In this document: piece by piece, positions 11,233 through 25,602 of the stretch | Position numbering within the stretch: position 1 is the first letter of the stretch | Layout of the letters: the number at the start of each line of letters is the position of its first letter | NCBI GenBank assembly: GCA_029255685.2 | Contig: CM055312.2 | Span: 24,894,203 to 24,958,202, forward strand | Reading direction: 5' to 3' | Origin: Silene conica | Taxonomy: Eukaryota; Streptophyta; Magnoliopsida; Caryophyllales; Caryophyllaceae | DNA: 64,000 nucleotides | Made by a program: the position numbers and the translations under genes | Notes under the pieces: model-generated | The model's input: only the letters and a program-made list of their open reading frames with translations | What the model was told of the DNA's origin: nothing | Database searches by the model: none

Positions 11233-13548
11233 TGTAACACCCCCATTTATTTAAGGGCCTGTACTAGGACTCCTCAGATAAATAAAGGTGTTACCATCTC
11301 GGTTTCCCGAGGCTGTAGATACAAAGAAAAGATAAACAGTACTTTAATTAAGATTAAACTCATAACATGTTCTTACAACTGTATCCGAAAGTCTTAACAA
11401 AATAAAGAAGTACAACTCATGCTAAACTGACTAAGGTGATCTAGACTCTAGTCTGGTCGGATCCAAGCTCTTTCTCCCATAGCTCCCCCTTAGTCTCAGC
11501 CACCTGTCAATCTGCTCCCCAATAAATTGGTTCATCACAGGTGATCACGAATACACAGGGTCAACCACGAGGTTGAGTAGAGGAAAAATAAATAAACCAA
11601 CAATATAACATACTCCGCACCGATCCAACGCCAAATAAACTCCGCACCGATCCAAGACCAAATAAACTCCGCACCGATCCAACACCATATAAACTCCGCA
11701 CCGATCCAACGCCAAATATTTACTCCGCACCGTATCACAAGACCCAATATTTTCACATCGTATTGCATCACAGAAATATACAAGACAATTAAGCACAATA
11801 TAATATCATTCATCCAATGAGGTATATAAATAGTTCAACATAATAATAATAAATCACTCGTCATCCTGTATACAGTATTCCCCTACCTCATCACTGTGGA
11901 AGATAACGGAAAGCGCGCAACTGCTACTAAAAGTGTTCCACGCGGAAACCTCCACCTAAACATGTATTATATAATTAATAAAACCCCCTAAAACTTGTCA
12001 TATAAGTACACATTCCATATATAGTAACTTCCTAAAAAGGAAAGTTTCCCTAATAACATATTACGCGAAATAACAACTTCTAAATATGGTAACCCCTTAA
12101 ACCCGACATGCCATACTTGTCACATTAAACATTGACCAAACACAAACAAAATACTACTTATAATGCTAATATTAATAAAAGTAATAATAATAGTAGTAAT
12201 AATAATGATAATACTTATAATAACAATAATAATATTAATAACACATTATTATACCATTATAACTTGTAACAATAATCATCATACAACTAACACTACAATA
12301 TTAATAATACTATTATCATTATCATCATACTCTTCCAAACTTAGTAATAATTAATACTACTAGTTTATCAAAAACAAATAAAACCAAGATGATAATATAG
12401 GTATCAATAATACACTTAATAGTAGTTTACCAATAAGTAATTAACAAAATACTAACCACCTTACAACACAACAAAAGACACGCAAGAACAGCCCAATCGT
12501 ACGAACTCAACAGCCCCCAAACATCTCAAACAACTTACCAACCTCGACTAACACCGCTGCTGCCACCCACCACCACTACTGACCTCACCTGTGACACCAC
12601 CAGGCTCACCTCTGAGCCACGGTGGTTCCAGGGAAGTCAGCGGCGGCTATCGACGCAGCAGCAACCACCCATAGCAGCCCCTTCAAACCAGCTCCACCAC
12701 TGCCCCGGTCTTTTACATTGTGAAAAACCAACTCGAGAACCGCGGTAAGAACAGTACGCACCACCAAGACTCACCACGAGGACCACCACCTAACCACCCT
12801 AACTACCACTAAACTAATTCCCTTATTACCCAGAACAACCGTGAATGGAGTCTACATCAAATCCATACAAAACATCAAACGTTTCAAAGCTCTGTTCTGA
12901 AAACGAAGGAAAACCGTGTCTGACACAGGTGATAACTACCTCCCACGACGGCCCTAAGTGGCTAACGACGACAACCCAGTGGTCAAAAACCCAACTACCA
13001 ACATCATAGATTAAGGATATAACGTTACCAGAGCCCATACGCACATAACACGACTGATTTTAATGGATCAAAACGAAAGAGAAGAACAGAAAACAGAGGT
13101 CGTAAAGGGCATACCTATTTCCTTGAGTAATCGAGCAACCTTAGAACCCGTAAACAACCGTGTAAACCTCTCCTCTCAACCCTGGGTATGGCGGCAGGAG
13201 GCGTGTGTGTGTAGCTTGGTTTCGAAATAGATTAGGTTTAGGGTTTGGAGAGTGTTTATGACGGCAGGAAGAAAGTGTTTATCACGCTGTGTGGGTTTGT
13301 ATGTTGATGTCGAGATAGGTTGTTTTGGGTTGGCACGCCGATCGAGGCCCAAACGTCTTTTAAAACACGATATATCAACTAACACTCAAACCCGACACTA
13401 CACTAGTATCATACAAAATATAAAAACACGTATACGATAAACATATAAAATATAAAACACGTATTCGATAAATTAAATCGAATATAAACTAATCATCAAA
13501 ATAATTATTAATCATTTAAGATAAAATAGTAAAATACGGAGTATTACA
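11233..13548 (-). repeat. LTR 1 (left) of tandem element
   Basis: 2316 bp. It carries the five-unit 30-bp minisatellite, a trinucleotide-rich AATAAT/ACAATA region (about 12160-12350) and one copy of a 24-bp unit near 13300, where the other two LTRs have two. Confidence 0.9.
11610..11732. repeat. 30-bp minisatellite in the LTR, 5 units
   Basis: The unit contains ACTCCGCACCGATCCAA and is repeated with a 30-base period. The same array is at about 19815-19937 and 28043-28165 in the other LTRs. It creates repetitive open frames on the minus strand that are not genes. Confidence 0.9.
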
Positions 13549-13563
13549 GTCTTCCCTCCTTAA
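13549..13563 (-). other. Polypurine tract of tandem element
   Basis: On the minus strand TTAAGGAGGGAAGAC directly precedes the LTR. Two further TTAAGGAGG tracts, each preceded by a GGGAC-containing inverted repeat, lie at about 13669-13705 and 13878-13915. The second internal copy has its tract at 21776-21790. Confidence 0.7.
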
Positions 13564-16500
13564 AGTGAACTTCGTCCCGAAGTTCACCATCCCGTGGTCA
13601 ACGAACTGGTAAACACATAACAGAAAATACTAATAAGAGTACTTCAAAACACGAGTTGTCACATTCTACCCTCCTTAAGAAAAATTTGTCCCCAAAGTTC
13701 AACGTATGACCAACTTAAAGGTTACTTCACGAAACACAATAAAAACATAAGAGGAGTAAACAACATTTTCGAGTTTATACAAACAATCGCGACATACCAA
13801 TTAGCCATGTAAAACAACTAGACATATCACTTAGCCATGTAAAACAACTAGACATATCATAACTCAAAAGATTTTACAATCCTATCCTCCTTAAAACACG
13901 GTTACGTCCCCGTAACCTCATTATACAATACCCAGGTCCTAACTCTGTCTTACTCAGTACTTTATCTCATACCATCTCACTCCCGGTAACCAAGTATCGC
14001 TCTCATCGTCGAATCTAAGACCAAAGACAAGGGGTGAGTGAACTGGCGGAGTACAACCGCAATACAACATTTCCATCTCACTATCGATTTCGAATTCATA
14101 AGATATAACTCAATAATAGCACCCAATCTCAATCTCCATCTCAATATCAGTATCAATATCGTCAAGGTTCACAGAACCATGCTCAGCACTTAAAATATGA
14201 TCTTTAAGCTACTCACCCACAAGTAAGGTCAAAGAGAACGATAAGAGAGAATGTACTACCAATCATACACAATTCAAAATATCAAACCCCAGTAACCCGT
14301 ATACTCGACTTCAGTCTTAAACAAGCATTATAAAGATTCTCAACCCAGAAATACTCGTGTTCATTCGCAACACAACCACACTAATATCAATATTCATATA
14401 TTGCAAGGCAAATTCCATCTGCAGGCTAGCCAAATGCTCATAGTAAAAACACAATCGGTGGCTCATAACATATGGGTACTACTATACATTCAATAACTCT
14501 CACAATAACAACTTCTCAATAATTACCAACACATAATTAGTCACCATACATGTCAAGCTTGAATGCAGATTGGAGCACCTAGACTCCGGCAATCAATGAA
14601 TACATGTACATATATCCCGTACAAGACTAGATTAATAAGATTGATAGAATCATATTATGCAGTAAAACAGAATCAGAATAGCCAACACTTACGTGCCCTT
14701 GAAATTTAATTCCAACTCAGCCTATTTCCACCAGTGTAGACAATCAGCCACTCGCATGTCATGAGTGATAATTTAAAACATTTCATGTTCATAATCGTAT
14801 TACAGTACCAAATCATGTTTTATAAAATACACATAGCAAAATTAGTTAACGTAATTAAATATGGAGCATTGACATATCTCACAAGGTATTCATAAATCAT
14901 AGAGTGACAAGACTGTTTAACCTTCCTAGATATCAATAGGTTAAAACCACTTAGCTACATACCTCATCCACTCCCATTACCCCATTTATCGTGAAACTGG
15001 TAAAATATATGTCTTGCAGATTAAGGGGTTTATATAATATAAAGCAATTAAACATCAGGGCAGGATTTCGTCATCACGTAGCTACAGAATTTGTTATGTT
15101 GCCAACAATCACAATAATTATCAAAACATCGCGCGTTACCATGAATAATCATCACTTGGGAACATTTTTGAACCTTTGAAAACATTGAAGCGGTAAATTG
15201 TGGCAATTTATAACATGAGTCAAAAGACAATTTTACAAGCTAAAGATCGAAGCAAGACTACACAGAGACATTCTGACTCTCATTTACTAAAACACTATCC
15301 TTGTAAATTGTAGCTCATGAATTATGAAAATTTAGCGATAGAAGTAAACAATTCGCATGACTAATATTTACATGAATCACATGTCAATCAGTAAATAACT
15401 CATTAAATTAGGATCAGATCTTAAACATAGCAAATGCAATTCAATTGGTGACATAACAACACGCGTGAACACTACAACAAAATGGCACTTGCGTCACGAT
15501 TTATGTCACGGGAATTCATAATTCGTGACCTAAATTTGCTTAGTCACGGGAAAAAAAGTGCCCTTCCTTCAAAATTAATTGGTAAAAAAATTTATGTCAC
15601 GGGAAAATATATCTGTGACAAATAATTGTTTTTAGTCACGAATGAAGCCATGACCGTGGCTAACAAATGCGTTTAGTCACGCATCAAGTCACGAACGTGG
15701 CTAATAATTATTTTTAGCCACAATGTCGTGGCTAATTATGATTTATTGTCACAGGTAAGTTAACCGTGACTAATTAGTGTGCTTAGCCACACTGAATTCT
15801 TAACGTGACTAATTATGATTTATTGTCACAGCTAAATTATCCGTGACCATATTGCTCTTAGCCACACACTGAATTCTTATCATGGCTAATTGTGATTTAT
15901 TGTCACAAGTAAATTACCCGTGACTAATTATTGCTCTTAGCTACGCACTGGATTTTTACCGTGACTAATATTTTTGATATGATAACAAATAATAGTACAA
16001 AATTATTAGTGCAACATGATGTGTACTGTGACATCAAGATGATTGCACTGTATTATTGCGAGATGTGAACACTATTCGTACTTAATGTTCTTCGCTATTG
16101 ACGTAAATGATCTTATTATGATTATTCTTATTATTGGATTTAGTCTGTCACAAGTGAGAATTTGTGCAATTTATTATGATATTCTTATTAACGCTACTGA
16201 CTTGAACATGATTATGTTTATATGAATAAATGATTGTTGTTTAACAATTTATTTTGCTTTATTTTCGTTGAATGCTGTTTAAAAAAATCAATATAGAAAA
16301 ACATTTTAATTATTGAAAATGAGTGTATCACACCGAAAAGTAAAATGGAAATTAAAACAATAGATTTACATGTGTAAATAATGTGAAATTTTGTTGACAA
16401 AAAGAAATATCAAGAATAATGAAAAGAAATCAATTTATAGAAAACAAAAATTTGTACGATCTTTTCTGTGTTTTTTGGGCAAAAACTGATTATTTTCGAG

Positions 16501-17010
16501 TTAATAATGTCTTGGTCATTTATTTCAGTAATAAAACTCGGTCATTGATATTCATATGTAATCATTATTCAAAAGTGAGCATTATTTAATAAAATGTGAT
16601 TAAACTTTTTTTCGTTACAAATACGACGATCTTACAAATAGTATTTGTGTGGAAAAATATATGAAAAAATGGATAAAAGAGAAGTAAAATAAAAATGCCG
16701 ACAAATGATAAAAAAATAAAAAAATATATATTAGGGAAAAAATATATAAGGAAAATTTGATTAAATAGTTTGGAGAAAATGGTTTTGTTGACTCGGGCAA
16801 AAAATGACCCGAGCATCATTAGTTGGGAGGTCAACATTGAAAACTCGAGTAATTTGAGAAAAAATAATATTTTTTCGCAAAAATATGTAAATCATTTATT
16901 ATTTTTTCGCAAAAATAATAGCGAAGGTAGTTTAGAAGAAAAGAATATAATTTAAAGAGGTTTCAAAGTGTTAACTATATCAACAAGCTTAAGTTTCAAT
17001 TTCGGTAGCT

Positions 17011-17080
17011 CATCATAAGAACTCCACAATTAAGCGTGCTCAGGTGAGAGTAGTCTTGGGATGGGTGACCTCCTAGGAAG
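17011..17080 (+). repeat. 5S rRNA-like fragment inside CACTA, copy 1
   Basis: It resembles the middle and 3' part of plant 5S rRNA, including the A-box area (TTAAGCGTGCT) and the C-box area (GGATGGGTGACCTCCTAGG). It is not a full 5S gene: the 5' third and the 3' end are missing. Confidence 0.75.
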
Positions 17081-17188
17081 GATATATGATTCGCAAAAGT
17101 GAATGACCTGTGATTGTAAGTAACGAGTTGAGATAACTAGCCAAACAAGGATTAAAGCTTGACAAGATTTCATATCTAACCAAATGTG

Positions 17189-17375
17189 TTTGGTAGTGTG
17201 GTGGTTGCTCACCTCATCCCTTAACCACGAGGTCATGGGTTCGATCCCTACCCATGTGAATGGAGCAACACTTTGGCCAGCCGTTTACCTCTTCGTGAGA
17301 GCACCCGCGGTGAGGGGATTACACACCGTTGTCGGGGGTGGACACCCCGGGGTGAATATATTTTCGTTATAAGTA
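17189..17375 (+). mobile_element. tRNA-derived SINE inside CACTA, copy 1
   Basis: The Pol III A box lies in TGGTAGTGTGGTGGTTGCTC (17191-17210) and the B box is GGTTCGATCCC (17238-17248), a spacing typical of tRNA-derived promoters. A 3' body of about 120 bases follows. No clear target duplication was seen, so the ends are approximate. Confidence 0.7.
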
Positions 17376-19423
17376 AAAAATAATATTTTACATTTTGTTT
17401 ATTTTTTTTTTTTTTTGTTAGCCACGGGAATAATTTTGGCCACGAGGATTAATTTTTGGCCACGGGAATTATTAGCCACGTGAGAATCTGTGGCTAAAAA
17501 TATAATTTTAGCCACGTTCTTGTTTTTCCCGTGGCTATCTGTTAGCCACGCCCACTTGGGCCACGGAAGGTATTTCCGTGGCAAAAAGCTTTAGCCACGA
17601 GAAATTAGTACTTGCGCCACGAATTTAGCCGTGGCCCAAGTGCTCAATTGTAGTAGTGGAAGGTGTTATAAAGATCATTAGCCCAGTGAACTAGACAACG
17701 ATATACCATAAGTATATGAAAGAACATCCACACGATTCACATCGTTCAAAATAATCACCACTACTAAGAACAATTGGATTGCTATATCATGCTAATAGGT
17801 TTACCATTCAAATTTTAGTCTACCACTTGTCAAGACCCTTCTCTGATAATTATGATTTTAACATCACATACGAACAACACATCATTATTTTGAGGTCATA
17901 ACATTAGAAAGTAAGAGTGTTGGTATGCTTGAAACTATTTTATATATAATGGACAAGATGGCGTTATCATATAATAAGGTTCACATTCATATCATATGCC
18001 CACTATTCATGTTACTAATGCTTTACCAGGATATCACATGGTCACAACGCATAGTTCACATTTGGTTAAGCTTTTATATAAGATTTGCATGACTCACAAC
18101 TTAATTGGTTTGGACGGGAACTTTACAACAATTCATCCGGATATTGGACAGCTTACAAAACAATCACAATTAAACAACTCGATAAGTTCTTACATAGCTT
18201 AACATTTTGGCAACGTGAAAGAATATTTTAAACAGTGGAGTTGGAATGGTACATAAAAGTAAACACGTTTCAAATGACTTCATTCACAAAACATGGGTCA
18301 ATACAGAACCAAACAGTAACAATCTGACCACTGTCAACTAAAATATTTATTTCTCTCAAAATATAACTCCTGTTATCGTGAAATCAAAGCATTGCACAAC
18401 CAACTCAGAAGGTTATCATGCATGAAATTTTCATACTCAATTATGGAACACGTATAAAACAGCAGCCCGTACAAACCAGACAACCTTCTGAAGAATTATT
18501 AAAAAAAAAAAAAAAAAATTTGGTTCCTTTGCAACCACACATTACTACATCCACACTCAACTTTTCTTGTCCCAAACACATTGACAAACATTTGGAACAT
18601 AGACATCACTCTGTACTATATTAACATTCATTCCTCATTTCAATTGTAGTTGTCATCAAAATACAGTAAAGGTTTCGAAACTGAAAAAAAAGATCAACTA
18701 AATAGCTTGATAGTTATACACATTTAGAGTTAGTCACCCCCATCGCACAATCTCAACTCATCCAAGTACGGAAATATAACCTAAGGACTATTACGTATCC
18801 CTTACTGATGTCTGCCTTCAAAACGAATTTAAATGCGTATAATAAGCGTAAAATCTTAATTACAATATATGCAACACATAACTATAGATGTTCATGGCTT
18901 AGGGAACACATTCCGCATATCACTAGACATGGTTTACTAATTTATATAAATCTGTTCATTCATGTTCAAATACCAACAATATATTACATTGATACTATAC
19001 TCATTCAAATCCAGATAATCGTATAAACACTTCAAATATCAAAATCATATGATCACATCACTCTAACCATGGCTCAACAAATACAACTCCCAAACCCTGA
19101 TAATTTCAATTCAAACATCCATGTCAATCCACAGTTCCTATTGCACACTTCCTTAATAAGAACTCACATATGACTTACCTCGTTCTTCTCCTGCAAGAAC
19201 GTTAGCATAGTATAACCAGGTCACTATATAGTCTACCCCACTCTTCAATTACTCTCTTTGGGTTCCCGAGACAGAACAGAAAGGGCCCAGGACTGGTGTG
19301 AGGGGGCCCCTAACTCACCCCGTTCCTTTTTGGGGCTCCTATCAGTTTCATCTCGGGGTTCATTTTATCAGACTCCTCCTACGTTCATTATGATTCATTT
19401 AGTTTAGGCCTGAGGATCGTTCT

Positions 19424-19434
19424 CTCTGATACCA
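19424..19434 (-). other. Primer-binding site of tandem element, copy 1
   Basis: The minus strand reads TGGTATCAGAG two bases after the LTR end, matching the tRNA-iMet type site. The second copy is at 27652-27662. Confidence 0.8.
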
Positions 19435-19437
19435 CTT

Positions 19438-21775
19438 TGTAACACCCCCATTTATTTAAGGGCCTGTACTAGGACTCCTCAGATAAATAAAGGTGTTACC
19501 ATCTCGGTTTCCCGAGGCTGTAGATACAAAGAAAAGATAAACAGTACTTTAATTAAGATTAAACTCATAACATGTTCTTACAACTGTATCCGAAAGTCTT
19601 AACAAAATAAAGAAGTACAACTCATGCTAAACTGACTAAGGTGATCTAGACTCTAGTCTGGTCGGATCCAAGCTCTTTCTCCCATAGCTCCCCCTTAGTC
19701 TCAGCCACCTGTCAATCTGCTCCCCAATAAATTGGTTCATCACAGGTGATCACGAATACACAGGGTCAACCACGAGGTTGAGTAGAGGAAAAATAAATAA
19801 ACCAACAATATAACATACTCCGCACCGATCCAACGCCAAATAAACTCCGCACCGATCCAAGACCAAATAAACTCCGCACCGATCCAACACCATATAAACT
19901 CCGCACCGATCCAACGCCAAATATATACTCCGCACCGTATCACAAGACCCAATATTTTCACATCGTATTGCATCACAGAAATATACAAGACAATTAAGCA
20001 CAATATAATATCATTCATCCAATGAGGTATATAAATAGTTCAACATAATAATAATAAATCACTCGTCATCCTGTATACAGTATTCCCCTACCTCATCACT
20101 GTGGAAGATAACGGAAAGCGCGCAACTGCTACTAAAAGTGTTCCACGCGGAAACCTCCACCTAAACATGTATTATATAATTAATAAAACCCCCTAAAACT
20201 TGTCATATAAGTACACATTCCATATATAGTAACTTCCTAAAAAGGAAAGTTTCCCTAATAACATATTACGCGAAATAACAACTTCTAAATATGGTAACCC
20301 CTTAAACCCGACATGCCATACTTGTCACATTAAACATTGACCAAACACAAACAAAATACTACTTATAATGCTAATATTAATAAAAGTAATAATAATAGTA
20401 GTAATAATAATGATAATACTTATAATAACAATAATAATATTAATAACACATTATTATACCATTATAACTTGTAACAATAATCATCATACAACTAACACTA
20501 CAATATTAATAATACTATTATCATTATCATCATACTCTTCCAAACTTAGTAATAATTAATACTACTAGTTTATCAAAAACAAATAAAACCAAGATGATAA
20601 TATAGGTATCAATAATACACTTAATAGTAGTTTACCAATAAGTAATTAACAAAATACTAACCACCTTACAACACAACAAAAGACACGCAAGAACAGCCCA
20701 ATCGTACGAACTCAACAGCCCCCAAACATCTCAAACAACTTACCAACCTCGACTAACACCGCTGCTGCCACCCACCACCACTACTGACCTCACCTGTGAC
20801 ACCACCAGGCTCACCTCTGAGCCACGGTGGTTCCAGGGAAGTCAGCGGCGGCTATCGACGCAGCAGCAACCACCCATAGCAGCCCCTTCAAACCAGCTCC
20901 ACCACTGCCCCGGTCTTTTACATTGTGAACAACCAACTCGAGAACCGCGGTAAGAACAGTACGCACCACCAAGACTCACCACGAGGACCACCACCTAACC
21001 ACCCTAACTACCACTAAACTAATTCCCTTATTACCCAGAACAACCGTGAATGGAATCTACATCAAATCCATACAAAACATCAAACGTTTCAAAGCTCTGT
21101 TCTGCAAACGAAGGAAAACCGTGTCTGACACAGGTGATAACTACCTCCCACGACGGCCCTAAGTGGCTAACGACGACAACCCAGTGGTCAAAAACCCAAC
21201 TACCAACATCATAGATTAAGGATATAACGTTACCAGAGCCCATACGCACATAACACGACTGATTTTAATGGATCAAAACGAAAGAGAAGAACAGAAAACA
21301 GAGGTCGTAAAGGGCATACCTATTTCCTTGAGTAATCGAGCAACCTTAGAACCCGTAAACAACCGTGTAAACCTCTCCTCTCAACCCTGGGTATGGCGGC
21401 AGGAGGCGTGTGTGTAGGTTGGTTTCGAAATAGATTAGGTTTAGGGTTTGGAGAGTGTTTATGACGGCAGGAAGAAAGTGTTTATCACGCTGTGTGGGTT
21501 TGTATGTTGATGTCGAGATAGGTTTGTATGTTGATGTCGAGATAGGTTGTTTTGGGTTGGCACGCCGATCGAGGCCCAAACGTCTTTTAAAACACGATAT
21601 ATCAACTAACACTCAAAGCCGACACTACACTTGTATCATACAAAATATAAAAACACGTATCCGATAAACATATAAAATATAAAACACGTATTCGATAAAT
21701 TAAATCGAATATAAACTAATCATCAAAATAATTATTAATCATTTAAGATAAAATAGTAAAATACGGAGTATTACA
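19438..21775 (-). repeat. LTR 2 (middle) of tandem element
   Basis: 2338 bp, shared between the two units. It has two copies of the 24-bp unit and several private substitutions clustered in its right part. Confidence 0.9.
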
Positions 21776-24700
21776 GTCTTCCCTCCTTAAAGTGAACTTC
21801 GTCCCGAAGTTCACCATCCCGTGGTCAACGAACTGGTAAACACATAACAGAAAATACTAATAAGAGTACTTCAAAACACGAGTTGTCACATTCTACCCTC
21901 CGTAAGAAAACTTTGTCCCCAAAGTTCAACGTATGACCAACTTAAAGGTTACTTCACGAAACACAATAAAAACATAAGAGGAGTAAACAACATTTTCGAG
22001 TTTATACAAACAATCGCGACATACCAATTAGCCATGTAAAACAACTAGACATATCACTTAGCCATGTAAAACAACTAGACATATCATAACTCAAAAGATT
22101 TTACAATCCTATCCTCCTTAAAACACGGTTACGTCCCCGTAACCTCATTATACAATACCAAGGTCCTAACTCTGTCTTACTCAGTACTTTATCTCATACC
22201 ATCTCACTCCCGGTAACCAAGTATCGCTCTCATCGTCGAATCTAAGACCAAAGACAAGGGGTGAGTGAACTGGCGGAGTACAACCGCAATACAACATTTC
22301 CATCTCACTATCGATTTCGAATTCATAAGATATAACTCAATAATAGCACCCAATCTCAATCTCCATCTCAATATCAGTATCAATATCGTCAAGGTTCACA
22401 GAACCATGCTCAGCACTTAAAATATGATCTTTAAGCTACTCACCCACAAGTAAGGTCAAAGAGAACGATAAGAGAGAATGTACTACCAATCATACACAAT
22501 TCAAAATATCAAACCCCAGTAACCCGTATACTCGACTTCAGTCTTAAACAAGCATTATAAAGATTCTCAACCCAGAAATACTCGTGTTCATTCGCAACAC
22601 AACCACACTAATATCAATATTCATATATTGCAAGGCAAATTCCATCTGCAGGCTAGCCAAATGCTCATAGTAAAAACACAATCGGTGGCTCATAACATAT
22701 GGGTACTACTATACATTCAATAACTCTCACAATAACAACTTCTCAATAATTACCAACACATAATTAGTCACCATACATGTCAAGCTTGAATGCAGATTGG
22801 AGCACCCAGACTCCGGCAATCAATGAATACATGTACATATATCCCGTACAAGACTAGATTAATAAGATTGATAGAATCATATTATGCAGTAAAACAGAAT
22901 CAGAATAGCCAACACTTACGTGCCCTTGAAATTTAATTCCAACTCAGCCTATTTCCACCAGTGTAGACAATCAGCCACTCGCATGTCATGAGTGATAATT
23001 TAAAACATTTCATGTTCATAATCGTATTACAGTACCAAATCATGTTTTATAAAATACACATAGCAAAATTAGTTAACGTAATTAAATATGGAGCATTGAC
23101 ATATCTCACAAGGTATTCATAAATCATAGAGTGACAAGACTGTTTAACCTTCCTAGATATCAATAGGTTAAAACCACTTAGCTACATACCTCATCCACTC
23201 CCATTACCCCATTTATCGTGAAACTGGTAAAATATATGTCTTGCAGATTAAGGGGTTTATATAATATAAAGCAATTAAACATCAGGGCAGGATTTCGTCA
23301 TCACGTAGCTACAGAATTTGTTATGTTGCCAACAATCACAATAATTATCAAAACATCGCGCGTTACCATGAATAATCATCACTTGGGAACATTTTTGAAC
23401 CTTTGAAAACATTGAAGCGGTAAATTGTGGCAATTTATAACATGAGTCAAAAGACAATTTTACAAGCTAAAGATCGAAGCAAGACTACACAGAGACATTC
23501 TGACTCTCATTTACTAAAACACTATCCTTGTAAATTGTAGCTCATGAATTATGAAAATTTAGCGATAGAAGTAAACAATTCGCATGACTAATATTTACAT
23601 GAATCACATGTCAATCAGTAAATAACTCATTAAATTAGGATCAGATCTTAAACATAGCAAATGCAATTCAATTGGTGACATAACAACACGCGTGAACACT
23701 ACAACAAAATGGCACTTGCGTCACGATTTATGTCACGGGAATTCATAATTCGTGACCTAAATTTGCTTAGTCACGGGAAAAAAAGTGCCCTTCCTTCAAA
23801 ATTAATTGGTAAAAAAATTTATGTCACGGGAAAATATATCTGTGACAAATAATTGTTTTTAGTCACGAATGAAGCCATGACCGTGGCTAACAAATGCGTT
23901 TAGTCACGCATCAAGTCACGAACGTGGCTAATAATTATTTTTAGCCACAATGTCGTGGCTAATTATGATTTATTGTCACAGGTAAGTTAACCGTGACTAA
24001 TTAGTGTGCTTAGCCACACTGAATTCTTAACGTGACTAATTATGATTTATTGTCACAGCTAAATTATCCGTGACCATATTGCTCTTAGCCACACACTGAA
24101 TTCTTATCGTGGCTAATTGTGATTTATTGTCACAAGTAAATTACCCGTGACTAATTATTGCTCTTAGCTACGCACTGGATTTTTACCGTGACTAATATTT
24201 TTGATATGATAACAAATAATAGTACAAAATTATTAGTGCAACATGATGTGTACTGTGACATCAAGATGATTGCACTGTATTATTGCGAGATGTGAACACT
24301 ATTCGTACTTAATGTTCTTCGCTATTGACGTAAATGATCTTATTATGATTATTCTTATTATTGGATTTAGTCTGTCACAAGTGAGAATTTGTGCAATTTA
24401 TTATGATATTCTTATTAACGCTACTGACTTGAACATGATTATGTTTATATGAATAAATGATTGTTGTTTAACAATTTATTTTGCTTTATTTTCGTTGAAT
24501 GCTGTTTAAAAAAATCAATATAGAAAAACATTTTAATTATTGAAAATGAGTGTATCACACCGAAAAGTAAAATGTTAATTAAAACAATAGATTTACATGT
24601 GTAAATAATGTGAAATTTTGTTGACAAAAAGAAATATCAAGAATAATGAAAAGAAATCAATTTATAGAAAACAAAAATTTGTACGATCTTTTCTGTGTTT

Positions 24701-25237
24701 TTTGGGCAAAAACTGATTATTTTCGAGTTAATAATGTCTTGGTCATTTATTTCAGTAATAAAACTCGGTCATTGATATTCATATGTAATCATTATTCAAA
24801 AGTGAGCATTATTTAATAAAATGTGATTAAACTTTTTTTCGTTACAAATACGACGATCTTACAAATAGTATTTGTGTGGAAAAATATATGAAAAAATGGA
24901 TAAAAGAGAAGTAAAATAAAAATGCCGACAAATGATAAAAAAATAAAAAAATATATATTAGGGAAAAAATATATAAGGAAAATTTGATTAAATAGTTTGG
25001 AGAAAATGGTTTTGTTGACTCGGGCAAAAAATGACCCGAGCATCATTAGTTGGGAGGTCAACATTGAAAACTCGAGTAATTTGAGAAAAAATAATATTTT
25101 TTCGCAAAAATATGTAAATCATTTATTATTTTTTCGCAAAAATAATAGCGAAGGTAGTTTAGAAGAAAAGAATATAATTTAAAGAGGTTTCAAAGTGTTA
25201 ACTATATCAACAAGCTTAAGTTTCAATTTCGGTAGCT

Positions 25238-25307
25238 CATCATAAGAACTCCACAATTAAGCGTGCTCAGGTGAGAGTAGTCTTGGGATGGGTGACCTCC
25301 TAGGAAG
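25238..25307 (+). repeat. 5S rRNA-like fragment inside CACTA, copy 2
   Basis: Same as 17011-17080. Confidence 0.75.
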
Positions 25308-25415
25308 GATATATGATTCGCAGAAGTGAATGACCTGTGATTGTAAGTAACGAGTTGAGATAACTAGCCAAACAAGGATTAAAGCTTGACAAGATTTCAT
25401 ATCTAACCAAATGTG

Positions 25416-25602
25416 TTTGGTAGTGTGGTGGTTGCTCACCTCATCCCTTAACCACGAGGTCATGGGTTCGATCCCTACCCATGTGAATGGAGCAACACTT
25501 TGGCCAGCCGTTTACCTCTTCGTGAGAGCACCCGCGGTGAGGGGATTACACACCGTTGTCGGGGGTGGACACCCCGGGGTGAAAATATTTTCGTTATAAG
25601 TA
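25416..25602 (+). mobile_element. tRNA-derived SINE inside CACTA, copy 2
   Basis: Same as 17189-17375; the B box GGTTCGATCCC is at 25465-25475. Confidence 0.7.

Larger units (their letters stand above)
15470..17658. mobile_element. Non-autonomous CACTA element, copy 1
   Basis: The 2189-bp element starts CACTACAACAAAATGG and ends CAATTGTAGTAGTG, with the 3-bp duplication GAA (15467-15469 and 17659-17661). Dense subterminal repeats (GTCACG, GTGGCTA, GCCACG) fill about 15490-15970 on the left and 17420-17640 on the right, the usual binding landscape of CACTA transposases. No transposase gene is present. It carries a 5S-like fragment and a SINE. Confidence 0.9.
13549..19437 (-). mobile_element. 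Internal region 1 of tandem element
   Basis: 5889 bp with no coding. On the minus strand it begins with the primer site (19424-19434) and ends with TTAAGGAGGGAAGAC next to LTR 1. It contains the CACTA element 15470-17658. Confidence 0.85.

Noticed and set aside
11535-11813. Minus-strand open frame with repeated IGAEFIW peptide, and its copies at 19740 and 27968
   Set aside because: Produced by the 30-bp minisatellite in the LTR; it has no family resemblance and lies in a non-coding LTR.
12163-12354. Isoleucine-rich open frame and its copies at 20368 and 28596
   Set aside because: Translation of an AATAAT-type low-complexity stretch in the LTR.
17011-17080. 5S rRNA gene
   Set aside because: Only the middle and 3' part is present, diverged and inside a transposon; the Cassandra 5S segments are likewise LTR parts.
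17189-17260. tRNA gene (also at 42509 and 43839)
   Set aside because: A and B boxes are present but no cloverleaf could be drawn, and SINE bodies or target duplications follow.
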